From the NCBI GenBank assembly GCA_014529385.2, contig CM043943.1, positions 157,870,247 through 157,934,246 of the forward strand: a stretch of DNA of 64,000 bases, written 5' to 3'. The notes under the pieces are model-generated. The model was not told the origin of the DNA. It was given only the letters and a program-made list of their open reading frames with translations, and did not search any database. Shown here in pieces: positions 42,086 to 52,618 of this stretch. A program made the position numbers and the translations under genes. This stretch comes from Adiantum capillus-veneris. Taxonomy: Eukaryota > Streptophyta > Polypodiopsida > Polypodiales > Pteridaceae. Each line of letters starts with the position of its first letter. Positions within the stretch are counted from its first letter, which is position 1.

Positions 42086-43339
42086 AGGATAGTGATGGGT
42101 CACCATTTTCAAATCTCATCCAAGGAGCCACTCTCCTTGGGAATAAGGTAGATCATGCTCTCACTCATGCTGTGAGGCATCTTGCTAGTGTGCAAAACGT
42201 ACTGGAATGTGCTACAAAGGTTTGAACCAAGCAAATCCCAGTACTCCAAAAAAAAGCTGGGAGTCTAACCATCTTCCCTTGGACAACTACCTCGGGGGAG
42301 TGCTCTGAGGGCCTTATGGAACTCCTCTAGCTGGAGAGGAAGCTCAAGTCTCTGTTGCATCTCCTTAATAACAAGGCAAGGCATTTGTGTCCAAACTTGC
42401 TCTCTGCATGTATCCTACGCTTTGACTGAGGCTCAACTGACGACAAAACACGGTAAAAGTCAGTAGCATCTGCACGCATAATCTTAGGCTCTGAAGCAAC
42501 TGACCTGTCCGGTCTCCCCAACTGGCTGATTCTGGTGTGCGCATGGCGTGGCCCCACCATTTTAGAAAACTCCCTAGTAACTCTGTCACCCACTTGGGTC
42601 CACTGAGATGCTTGCGATGCCGCTCCTCAATGCTAGCCAACTCCTGTCTAGCCTGCTGCATGTGCTCCTCCAACCAAGGACTGTGTGGATGTTGCTCCTT
42701 CATCCTCTACAAGAAACCAATGCCTCGTCGGAGACGCTTCTTCTCCTCCTTGGCTGCAGCCAAGCGAGCTGTAGACTCGTGGAGGGTGCATGGTCGGAAA
42801 AAGTTTTAACGTAGTCCTTGCTAGGATGCAAATAGATCCCTCCCATGTCACAGATGTGGTCACTAGGGTAGAAGCGATCTATCCGAGATAGATTCACTCC
42901 TCCTACTTTGCGGTCTCAACGAGAGAAAGACAAGCAGTCTGGGGGCCTCACAAAGCGTGAGTGCTGCCAATGCCATGAGTCCTCCCTGGATACCTCCAAG
43001 TCCAAATGCAGCTGACCAAAATGTCTCATAGCGATCACACAAAATTTGACCACATCGTCTAATGCGTCCCTCACAGAGATGATACTCCTGTAGCATAAGA
43101 ATATCAATCTCACCACCCACAAGGAATCGCTGAAGCTCTTGAAAGTTGACGCAATCGGTCCCTCTGACATTGAAACTGGGGGTCTCCTAATCCCTGCACA
43201 TTCCATGAGACGATCCTCATGGAGTCGATGAGAAAAAATAGATGCTGCAGCAGCAACCAACCTCACTATCTTTGAGGCGGCTTGGATGGGAGTAATCCGC
43301 ATCCGAGCGATCCAAACGCATCTAGAGTGACTGTCCCAC
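42086..43339 (-). pseudogene. LINE2 ORF1 end, endonuclease and RT fingers
   Basis: On the minus strand from 43339: the end of ORF1 (MRITPIQAASKIVRLVAAAAS), an endonuclease start resembling LINE1 22127 (about 43220), DILMLQEYHL, MNLSRIDRFYPSDHI, a helical segment (MKEQHPHSPWLEEHMQQARQ), then the RT approach (GDRVTREF, SQLGRPDRSVAS, LIYLIPK near 42150). Relative to LINE1, roughly 400 bp of the central endonuclease (including GGDFN) are deleted near 42940. Heavily decayed. Confidence 0.85.
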
Positions 43340-44825
43340 TGTCACAAATGGGAGCGCATAACAATATAAAATATACTTGGATAAATAGAATTTATCACTT
43401 AATACCGAAGCCAAAGGATATATAGAGAGAAATAAATAGAGAGATAGAGAGTGAGAAGATCGACACAGTACTGGGGACCAAAAGATGGGCTGGTCCCCCC
43501 CCTTAAAGAGAATTCTTTATTAGGGAGAATCTTTTTACAAGCACAAGAACCGGAGAAAAACCCCTTGGTTCTAAATCTTTGACTCGATGGTCGTTCCTTC
43601 CCGTAAGGGAAATCCGAGAGACGAGCTCTCAATCCTTTTTCCGTCTGTACTCAGAGTCAAGACTCCGTAGACAATTTCCGAATTCCGTTCCCGGAATTCC
43701 CAAGCGTAGGCCAAAGCCTTCTCGCTTCTCCTTCGCGATGAAGTACCTGCAAACACACATGCAAACACGTGACAACAATTCGTATGGCGAATCCACAGTA
43801 GATACCTGTCGCTCTTGCACGGGAAAAGCTACTTCCGTGCTTCGTAGTCTCGCACGATCTCTCGCTTCTTCCGGCCCGGCAGAGTCTTCTCTTGCTGGCA
43901 TTGGTAACTCCTTTTTAGTGAGGACATGTGGTGCTTTTATAGCTCCTTGACCACGGCATGAATAGCTGCTCGCGTAGAGATCGCGGCCGGTTTTTTTTTT
44001 TTTTTTTTTTCCCCCTTGTTCTACCCGAAATAGGGAGAGAGAATTCGCTGGCTGATGTGTTGCCTTATTTATCAGATGGCTGCCCACTTATTAAATGGGC
44101 GGCCGGCGTATTTTAAAAATAGTATGAATCTGCCCAAAAACTCAATAAAACCTTATAAGTTAAAAACAATGCTTTCACAGCACTTCCCAGGTGTCCTTGG
44201 ATGCAATCACATGCACGAATGCAATGCAAACATAGATTCCTCGCGGGAAAGCGTTTGCTCTTCCCGGAAAACTCGTTCAAATTTTTCGCTTTTTAAGAAA
44301 AGCTTCTCAGAACCCATCTTTATTCTTGTGCTTCCGTCTTTACGCGTATTCCTCTTTCCAGTTTGGATTTCCTCTGGACTATGGATATCCCCTTTCTGAT
44401 GCACCCGTCACCCACCTTGTGACGCATCAGGAATACCCATCACCTAGTCCTTTCCTATCGAACTTACGGTACAATCCCCTTCACGATGCTCTATGTCACC
44501 CAGCCTATGACGCATCAGAGATGTCCGTTCCCGGATGGTCGGATACTTCTTTCCCTGTCACCCATCCGTTGTGACGCATCAGAAGTCCCCGTTTCTGGTG
44601 GCCTTATAGATATTCCCTTTCACAGTGCTCCTGTCATTACTTGGAATGACGCACTAGGGATACTCTGAACTCGGATGACTCCAGTGAGAAAAACCCTCTC
44701 ACTTAAAATTCCAATAATTCATTTAGAATTATTTTTCCTCGTGTTCCAAGCGAGAAAACCCTCTCACTTATAAATCCAATAATTCATTCAGAATTATTTT
44801 TCTGTAAGATAAAGCCAATTTAGCA
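43340..44825 (-). mobile_element. Unclassified insertion, probable solo LTR
   Basis: About 1.49 kb separates two LINE2 parts that are contiguous in LINE1. On the minus strand it can be read as TGCTAAATTGGC ... CCCATTTGTGACA (TG...CA ends), with a TATA box GCTATAAAAGCAC (43931-43943) and four upstream TGACGCATCAG-type repeats (44419-44657), as expected of an LTR U3. No coding, no primer site or polypurine tract at the edges, and the flanks do not give a convincing target duplication. A T-run of 22 lies at 43991-44012. End positions are uncertain by about 10 bp. Confidence 0.5.
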
Positions 44826-45654
44826 AAACCTACTTAGGCCCAGCTGAGCATGCAGTACGTAGGGCTACATCCTCTGTCCAAGAATCCTCATGTACAAATA
44901 CATAGCAGGGGGGACTCTTGAGTGTCAGCAAACAAGTGCACCACAATGTGCCTGCACCCTGTTGCATCCGGTGGCATCACACTAAACTTGGCTGAAGGCC
45001 AAAGTGTTTGTACCAGATGTGTCACCCCCAGGTCCCCTGTGTGGTGTGAGAACTCAATAGCCTGGATCTGGAGCCAATCAAGAACTGTGCGCAAGGTCCA
45101 CTCTGTATGATCCCTGCCGCACAACGGAAAGGAGAAACCTACCGCTGTATCCACAGCCTCAATGCCTCGGGTTGCTAGAAAGAGGAAAGCAAGCTTCCTC
45201 CAGGTCAGGAGAAGGGTCACCAAGGAAGCGTGTGAAGCTGTAGTCGAAGAAGTCCCATCGTGTGTGAATGTCAAAGCTAGTCAAACCTCGAGGGATTGCT
45301 GCAAAAGGAGAGGTATGAACTAGAAGAGGCGTCCTTAGGTGGGGCTGTCCCTCTCGAGCAATGCGACTCATAGCGAAAGCACTACGAAGAGATCATCTCG
45401 TTGCGGATGTGTGTCCAGTCCCCTGCGTCTGAGGAGTGTCGGATGGGTCGGGTGATGAGGTTGAGGGCCCCACCGGGGAGAGAGGAGGAGCGAGAGGTGG
45501 GGGAGGAGGAGGCAGAACGGAGGAGTCTGTAGGTGGAGGGGGGGGGAGGCGGCGGAGCTGAAATGGAGGGGCCCTCCATAGGGAACTCCTGTTGGAGGGG
45601 GTCAAAACGGTCTCTGTCAGAACCCAATGCTGCTGAGCTGTAGGAGGTCGGCCA

Positions 45655-45655
<1 letters not shown>

Positions 45656-45687
<32 letters not shown>
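45656..45687 (+). repeat. Poly-G run of 32
   Basis: Inside the proline-rich linker of LINE2 ORF1. Its length may be unreliable for sequencing reasons. A second run of 23 G is at 46749-46771. Confidence 0.9.
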
Positions 45688-45689
<2 letters not shown>

Positions 45690-46780
45690 TTGTGGCGAGC
45701 CGGTCCCTGTCGACGGCGGCCGGGCCAACCATTAGCTGGCTGATTGCTGGCCTCTGTCGAGGTACCAGCCTATGTGTCCTGGGTACCTGTCTGCTAGGCA
45801 TGGTCAGCCTTGGGAGGCTGCGCATGCGCTGCGGGTCGAGATCGCCTGTGAGGACAGGCCTTCGCTAAGTGGCCCATTTTCCTGAAAATGAAGCACTGGT
45901 CCGGGAGTCTCGAATACTCCACCCTCTGGCATAACCACCCCCTACTCACCTAGGTAGGACCACCACCTTCGGGAGAGAGTGAGTGTCACGAACCAGAACG
46001 CGTACCGAAGGCACACCGGCAGCCTTGGCTGCAACTGAAGCTGCCGTACGCGGGGTCTCCAAGACTGTCCCGATCTCGGAACCAATCCTGGAAAGAAGCG
46101 GCAAGTATTCCCGCGTAAGGCCGGGGAAGCATACCGAAATAAGCAAGTTTGCCTCCTCTACAAGAACATCCGATGCGGGATCGAACCCACAGCGCCACTG
46201 TCGGAAGTGAGCTTTGACTGCTCGGATGGCCAATGGGCTCATCGAGATGACCTTGGCTGCCATCTTGGGAGTCTCGAACTCTATCTGATAGTATCCCCGC
46301 CGAAAAGCTGATCTTCCCCACCTCGGCTAAAAGGCTGCTGGCCTGCAGAAGGTTGCGTACCTCTCCTCGGCTAGGACGGGCCACGGCTGCCAATAATCTT
46401 GCAGATGACAAAGGTGGCCTGAAGGCGCTCCACCTCTGCTGCAAGTCTCGCTTGCTCTGCCTGGCGACAGAGCAAGTCGGATAGTGGGCTCGACGGGGTC
46501 GGGCAAGGGGACTTCATCTGAGTCCCTCTGAGGCGAAGCACAAGCCTGCATCTGTGTCTGCTACCGTGGGGGAAGGCGAAAGGGGCGAACTCGTGCTGAA
46601 ACGTCGGTCGAGGAACAGGCCTGAGCCGGGCCCAGCGGGAAGGGGGGAGCCGAAAATGAGCGAGGGTTGGGAATGAAAAGGTGGTTTGCGGGGAGGGGGT
46701 GGTATAGGGTGCATGAAAGGGCTATGCATGGAACAAAGCGAATGGCGCGGGGGGGGGGGGGGGGGGGGGGGTGCGGGCAA

Positions 46781-46910
46781 GGTAGCGAACAGGGGCCGAG
46801 CAGTGGGCAGTGCGCTGTGAGCAAGGGGCAGTGGGCGGCGGGCAAGGTAGCGAACAGGGGCCGAGCAGTGGGCAGTGCGCTGTGAGCAAGGGGCAGTGGG
46901 CGGCGGGCGG
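46781..46910 (+). repeat. 65-bp tandem repeat in LINE2 5' UTR
   Basis: Two consecutive copies of a GC-rich unit (GGTAGCGAACAGGGGCCGAG...). Tandem monomers in 5' UTRs are known from other L1 lineages. Confidence 0.9.
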
Positions 46911-46997
46911 ACAGTGGGCAGGGAGGAGCTGCGCGAGAGGGGACTGGGGAGCTTGGCGATGGCGAGGGGGTTGCGGGCAGCAGCAGCGAGCTCCAAC

Positions 46998-47205
46998 TAA
47001 TCTCTGTGATTCTTCGTCTTTCTACCTAACAATTGTTAATCTGGGATTATTATCAGCATATACATTAAGGAGAGTGAGAGGACCCCAAGGAGAATCTATC
47101 AAGAAAATGGATCCCCTACCTGAGGGATGATCAGCAAGCCATTGGGGATTAAGAGAGGCCTTAATTAAGGTAAGCACTCCAGAATAAACATTGGGTTTTC
47201 CCCTT
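46998..47205 (-). pseudogene. Endonuclease fragment of a third LINE
   Basis: The minus-strand frame VYSGVLTLIKASLNPQWL ... GSIFLIDSPWGPLTLLNVYA resembles the middle of a LINE AP-endonuclease, where a GG-V..L segment is followed by LLNVYAPN. It is unrelated at this level to LINE1/LINE2. About 200 bp remain; it is fused to LTR M on the right and abuts the 5' end of LINE2 on the left. Confidence 0.6.
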
Positions 47206-47495
47206 TCAGTATTTCTTTCATATCGATCTTGAAAAGATACAAGTGTCGGGACGAGCCCTCTCTTCAATATGCGACTGCTAGTCTGAGAGGAGCCTCCCCT
47301 AAGGCTCATATTTAAAGGCCACTAGCTTGAAAAGCATTAGATACAAAGCACTGCTTCCCAAAAGCACTAGCTAAAAAATAACGCCCAAAAGCAACTCCTG
47401 TCTAGCAGCTACATTTGCCACGTCAGCTCCCGTAAATCGCGGTGCATTTTGCAGGATTGTTTTCACAGGGCGGCCATGTAATCACTTTTGCGACA
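47206..47495 (-). repeat. Truncated LTR M
   Basis: On the minus strand TGTCGCAAAAGTGATTACATG ..., a TTTAAATATG box (about 47310) and the start of the conserved block (GAAAGAAATACTGAAAGGGG), where it breaks off into the LINE fragment. There is no polypurine tract upstream, so this is the outer 5' edge of a lost element. Confidence 0.7.
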
Positions 47496-47649
47496 ATTTT
47501 AGCAGTGGCGATGGCTGGCAAGGCAGGTTTAGAGATTCTATAGAACCCTTTACCTCACATCAGGTCTTGAGCATTTTTGGCAGCAGCAAATCTCAGAAGT
47601 TCTGAAATTCTGTCATGTTAAAAATCACATTCAAGCCGTCATTTTTTAA

Positions 47650-48025
47650 TTGATCCTTAACTGTGGGAAGTGGATTTGTCTAGTTATGCAGCCTTCCGAG
47701 TGCATTTTGATGATTTTATTAAGGTGCAGGTGCCAGCCCTGGACGATTGTGCTCACTGGTTGCATGGTTATCTTGATATCATGGCTTGCTTTGCATTCAA
47801 TAATTGCTACCGCTTTTGTAACAGCAGCCATCAGTGCATGGTGGTACATTTTCCTATACTCGTACCCTCAGGTACTATTTACTCCGAAGTGCGTTCTACA
47901 CATTTACTCCAAAAAGCTCATATGTGTTTGGTGTGCAGGCTTACACTGAGATGATTGCTGCAAGGAGGCAAAGAGTAAGTGATGGAGATGAGGACACCTA
48001 TGGCTCTAAGAGAAGGGCCAACTGA
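47650..48025 (+). CDS. Last two exons of an unidentified small membrane protein gene
   Basis: A frame ending ...AAISAWWYIFLYSYPQ meets a consensus donor (CAG|GTACTA, 47871/47872). After a 67-bp intron with acceptor TGTGTGCAG (47938) it continues in phase 0 as AYTEMIAARRQRVSDGDEDTYG, with a stop at 48023-48025. The upstream exon probably starts at an acceptor near 47729 (AAGGTGCAG). The protein has one or two hydrophobic helices (TIVLTGCMVILISWLALH, IIATAFVTAAISAWWYIF) followed by a short charged tail, like the end of a membrane protein with a cytosolic C-terminus. I do not recognise the family. Upstream exons are not visible; LTR M lies 150-230 bp upstream. It could be a pseudogene. Confidence 0.5.
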
Positions 48026-48631
48026 TGCTTCCAATCTAATGTGTAGGAGGGAACAAGGTACATATCGGTGGAGGCTTTGTATTCATCATTAATAGTCTCT
48101 GCCCCATTTTGTACGGCTACTCCCATTGTCACATTGTATTATTATGTGACCTTGTGTATCACATGACCTTGGGATTACCCCATGAAGATGATAGGACAGT
48201 CCTTTGTGTATGCCAGGCTGGATGTGTTGGTAGCAAAGACAAGGTACAGCTTGTCGAATTTTCTTGCTTAATTTTGGGGCGATAATGGGTGCTATCGCCG
48301 CCGCCGCCCCCAACCCACAAGATTGAATTACCTGCGAAGTGCATGGCTCCTCCAAATTGTTTATATCTTTGGAATCTTGCAAGGACCAAGGTCCATGCAT
48401 GTACTTACCTATGTTTAGCTGCTTTGGTTTCAAGATTCTTTTTTGGAGGAGCATTGTGTGTTATGTTTGAGAAGGTGCTCCTCTGCAATCTTGTTTTAGC
48501 AAGGGCCACTTGAAGTGCCATTGGGTATTGAGCAATATCGACTAAGAGACCCATGAGTAAGCAAGCAATGATGAGCATGAAATTGTGTAATTTGATATTA
48601 AACACATGGAATTTGAGGCATGGGCGCATAT

Positions 48632-48680
<49 letters not shown>

Positions 48681-49409
48681 TAGGTAATTGTCCTCCCTCA
48701 GTCCAATGGCACGGCCATCATCAGAAAGACTTGAGGAAAAGACCAGCATAAACAATTTCTTTGTAAAAAATAAAAATAAAACGAGTGTACACGAGTGGAG
48801 TGCATCGAAACCTTGCAAATGGCACAAAAAGCACTCAAAAAGCTTTTGAAACTTTGCTGAATTCTCTACATTCATGCACTTCGGCAGTGCATGGAGAGTA
48901 AAGAGAGACATTTGTACGTGTAAAGTGTGTGAGCTGCAAATAATTGAGCCATAGAGTTGAACTAAGATGAGAACAGGGGATATGCAAGAGACGCCCCAAA
49001 TCAGGCCCTGCTTGTTCAACATGCTAGTATATGGTGATCATTTGTGAGAAATGCAGAGTAGGTGTAGGAAAAAGCACATTGGATAGAAGTGGTAAAGAAA
49101 TAGGAGAATACTCCTTCACCATCTCTAGTACATGTTGTGGGGAGGACGTGGAGGAAAATAAGAGGTCTGACATGTGACAAGCCACATGTCAAACAAGCAC
49201 ATATAAAAAGCATAGTTGGACATTGAGCTCACTTCTTACTCATAGGGCCAATAGGGTTGACACCCAAGCTTGGGGCTTGGTAACGTGAAGGCCATGTTTC
49301 CATTGTAAGAGCGTGTGTCTCATATTGGAGAAGAAGTTATTAGCATAAAAGCAATCAAGATCTAGATGTGATTAAGACATATTAACCAGTCTATGGCATC
49401 GATACCAAT
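48026..49409. other. Non-coding, no recognised feature except a microsatellite
   Basis: AT-rich sequence downstream of the two-exon gene; its first part may be the 3' UTR. A (CT)n tract lies at 48633-48678. Open frames crossing that tract are repeat artefacts. The last roughly 150 bp may be leader of the element whose LTR lies at 49410-49778. Confidence 0.6.
48633..48678 (+). repeat. (CT)n microsatellite
   Basis: An uninterrupted CT run of 46 bases. Confidence 0.98.
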
Positions 49410-49778
49410 TGTTGGCATCAATGTCTACGGCAGACAAGCTATTGTATCATTCATGATAGGAGCATCACTGAGTGATTAGAGAAACGAAGTACACACGAAT
49501 GACTCAATGCAAGAGGCATAAATTTGACTCGAAACATTTGATTGTTGGAGGTATTATTGAATGTATACATATGGTCAATTTATAGCTTTGACCTAAGCAT
49601 CTTTGCACACACAATGGGTGACATCACAAGTAAGTCAATTAGTATTGATGACAAAGCTCGACACATAAGACACATACATGGCCTTCACATGGTTTATCAC
49701 ATGGATCATTGACAAATCATAATCTTAGGTGGAGAGTCTGTTCTCACAAGAAATGCAACAAAATCCCACATCCCAACA
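49410..49778 (-). repeat. Probable LTR R, minus strand
   Basis: On the minus strand TGTTGGGATGTGGG ... ATTGATGCCAACA: 369 bp with TGTTGG/CCAACA inverted termini and a TATA-like TATAAATTG (about 49575). Just beyond its end is ATTGGTATCGATGCC, a primer-site-like sequence. No second LTR found; internal sequence unrecognised. Confidence 0.5.
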
Positions 49779-49839
49779 TGCTTCTGCTTTGTGCCTGAGA
49801 AACAACACTGGATGATAAGGTCGTTAAATGATTTTTTGA

Positions 49840-50149
49840 TGGTTATTTTTTAGAAAGCAAAGGTTACATCATTTGCAAATGGAGCGTATCTTGGTTAGCC
49901 AACAGGTTGTTTTTGTGGAAGATGCAGTACAACCCTTGTTAACAGGTACCAAGGCGACATATACAAGCTCACAAAAGGTACATGATACATTGTTCCCTCT
50001 ATTATACGGTGGGAGTACAAATGTAAGTTATAACAAGACACAACTTTAGTCTATGCAAGTTTCAAATAACGTTGTAGATTAGCCATTTTTTGATGCAAAT
50101 TTACATGATGTACTTGATGAGGATAGGGCTCAAAATGAGCAGGCGAGAG
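49840..50149 (+). pseudogene. Copia P, linker between integrase and RT
   Basis: A decayed frame (MERILVSQQVVFVEDAV...) that fits the copia segment between integrase and RT. It is continued after element N at 53766, so N split this gene. Weak on its own; supported by the RT on the other side. Confidence 0.45.
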
Positions 50150-50154
50150 GTATG

Positions 50155-50603
50155 TGTTGGGGTAAGTGTTTAGTTTACACTCGATGCATGACCAATCCCT
50201 AAAGCCAAATATACCAATAATGCAACCTTTTGTGCATGGTACATCCTCTATATAGATTTCTCTATTTATATGCTGCTTTAAAGTCACATGCTATTCACGA
50301 TATCCACATGATATTTGACCCTTCTCCCATGGAATTCACTTTTTAGCATTCAATGCCACATGATATTTGACCCTTCTTCCACATGTGATGGAAATCACTT
50401 TCTAACATTAAATACCACCTTTCCACTCTGAGCCTATATAAGGCCATATTGCTTAGTTTGTATTTGGCTCTTTTCATCCTAATCAAGCGAGTCTATTTTC
50501 ATTGAGTGCTCTCTCTCTCTCTAAATTGTTTGCTCCTAATTATTATGAAACTCTCACTACCATGAATGCAACTAATTTTTTTTTGCCTTAATCAATCCTT
50601 ACA
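50155..50603 (+). repeat. 5' LTR of element N
   Basis: TGTTGGGGTAAG ... AATCCTTACA. It has two internal roughly 65-bp repeats around CACATGATATTTGACCC (about 50310 and 50356) and a TATA box CCTATATAAGGCC (about 50431). Confidence 0.88.
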
Positions 50604-52561
50604 AGTGGTATCAAAGCTTGTAACTAATTAGTATTCCCTAATCACGTTAATTAGATCCCTAAGCCACACTTACTGCTCTCTCTCCCTAAGCACTAAATCG
50701 ATTCATAACTCTTTTAGGATTAGATTAGTATAACTCAATTCTAGTCATCTCCATCATTGGTTTTGGGTAAGTCTACACGGCCATTACCCTTGTTAATGAT
50801 TATCAATAATTGAATTGAGTTCTAATTGTGTGTTTTCTTTTGTTTTACTTGTCATTTGACTTGCTTGATAACAGTCGGTACTTATATATACACGCATGCA
50901 TGTGAAGCCCTCATCAAGAGCTTTCGGATCTTGTCATTGTGACTATATACTCTGCATCAAAGAGGAAGATGGACCATTCTGCAGGCTCCGATGCAGTGCA
51001 TCCAAAATATAGCAATGAACCGAACTCAAAGTGGTGAGCCTCGAAAGTTTTGGAGAGTGCCTCTAGAGGCTCCCATTCCATAAATGTTGATGGAAAATAT
51101 ATGGACAAGTCAAACACAGTGCCTATAGAGTTTCCTCATTAGAGACTTCATGCGAAAGCATAGCGTTTGCTATAAACAACACTAGAAATACTTATAATTA
51201 GTAGGAAAGCGCTTACAATTGGCGTCATTGATTTCTAGTTGAGAATCTTTGTAGAGGTGTTGTATCTTCACTTGCTTGCTTCCATTAGCCGCCTGCTTCA
51301 TCTTCAATATACGACCCTTCCAGTGATGGGACTTCAGTCCGATGAATTGATGAGAGACTTTGTGGGCTCCCTTTGTGTGCTTGGCCGCATTGTCACCCAC
51401 ATGCTTGTCACAAAGCTTGTGGTTACCCAATGGCCATTGCCATCTTGCTCGTTGCTGTAGCAAAATGAGTCTACCCTTGAACGGGGTCTACGACTCATGG
51501 TATCCAAGCTTCTTGCACTGTGCAAGCTGAAGTTCCCTTACCCTAAATCTTTGCAAACTGAGGTCCTTAGACCCTAAGCTTAGATAGTTGAAGCTACTAA
51601 GCTCTACAAAATGTATGTGAGTCCCCAAGATGAGAGTGGAGAATGGGTGCAAGCACGAGAGGAAAGCCTTTAGGAAGGGGAAAATGGAATGTATTACAAG
51701 CTCTTCATAGCCAAAAATGAGCCAAAACTCAGAACTAGGCTTGGAGATAAGGGGAAGGTAGATTGGAGAGAGAGGAGACCAAAAAGGTAATCTTCCAATA
51801 AGAGAGAGTGAAAACCAAATTTTTTAGTTCTGGGTCAGATTTGGTATGTAGAGAAGGAAGAAGTGAGAGGAGGGAGGGAAAAGTAGGATTGAATGTCAAA
51901 TTAATGTTGGGGGGGGGGGTGTTTTTGGGGCTAGCCCACTTTTTGAGGGTGGCCCATTTACTCCAGCCTGCACAATTTAGAATAAAAAATAGGCCCAATT
52001 TTTTTTACAAACTTTTCACTTTTCATGTCCATTTACAAAAAAGAAAATCCTACTAACTTTAAGTTTGATACCTAGAAATTAGGGGTTGACATACCCAACA
52101 TTTTTGACCACATGACTTCCTCCTATTGCTCCACTACTTAATCCTGTCATTAGGCTTGGCGCATATTAAAGGGCCTAAGAAGACCCCAAACAAGTCCTAA
52201 TGCTCTGCAAGAGCACAAGTTGTTTTGTAATCAAAGCTCTCTTTGAGAGAGAATTATAATACAAAGGTATTTTGCAAGGGCGGACCACTCCAAGAAAATC
52301 ATCATCAAGTTGTCACTCTTAATTGTGGTATTCTCTTTGAATATTGTGCATGGTTTTAATGTTCTAATGTGTAAATGCGCAATGAAACCAGCTTGACACA
52401 ACCTCTAGTCTCTGACAATTCACGAGTCAAATTTGATGGTTAATTTTTTTTTTGTTGAATTTTACCCTTGGGATACTTGGGACTCTCCTTAGTTGTGCAC
52501 TATCATGGTGGGATACTCCCCTACCACAGAAGGAGTGGATGCAATGATTATCTGGGTATTT

Positions 52562-52618
<57 letters not shown>

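Larger units (their letters stand above)
28198..46994 (-). mobile_element. LINE2, 3'-truncated, in three segments
   Basis: A divergent copy of LINE1 on the minus strand. The segments are 44826-46994 (5' UTR and ORF1), 42086-43339 (ORF1 end, endonuclease, RT fingers) and 28198-29186 (RT palm and downstream). Element A lies between the last two segments and a 1.5-kb insertion between the first two. The region equivalent to LINE1 24970-26770 (zf-RVT and 3' end) is missing; the break abuts gypsy C. Confidence 0.88.
44826..46994 (-). pseudogene. LINE2 5' UTR and ORF1
   Basis: On the minus strand: ORF1 starts near 46551 (MQACASPQRDSDE, aligned with LINE1 MEAPAPPQRDSPE). DUF4283-like region at 45950-46300 (SPLAIRAVKAHFRQWRCGFD), CCHC remnant near 45880, proline-rich linker with a 32-base G run (45656-45687, C on the sense strand), C-terminal domain (TRWDFFDYSFTRFLGDPS) at about 45250. 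The 5' UTR has two exact 65-bp repeats (46781-46845 and 46846-46910). Multiple frame breaks. Confidence 0.85.

Noticed and set aside
44407-44660. CRISPR-like array from repeated TGACGCATCAG
   Set aside because: Units are unevenly spaced, only about 11 bp are conserved, and the context is a plant retroelement.
48405-49022. 205-codon minus-strand frame
   Set aside because: It crosses a (CT)n tract, has no known motifs and no splice or start context.
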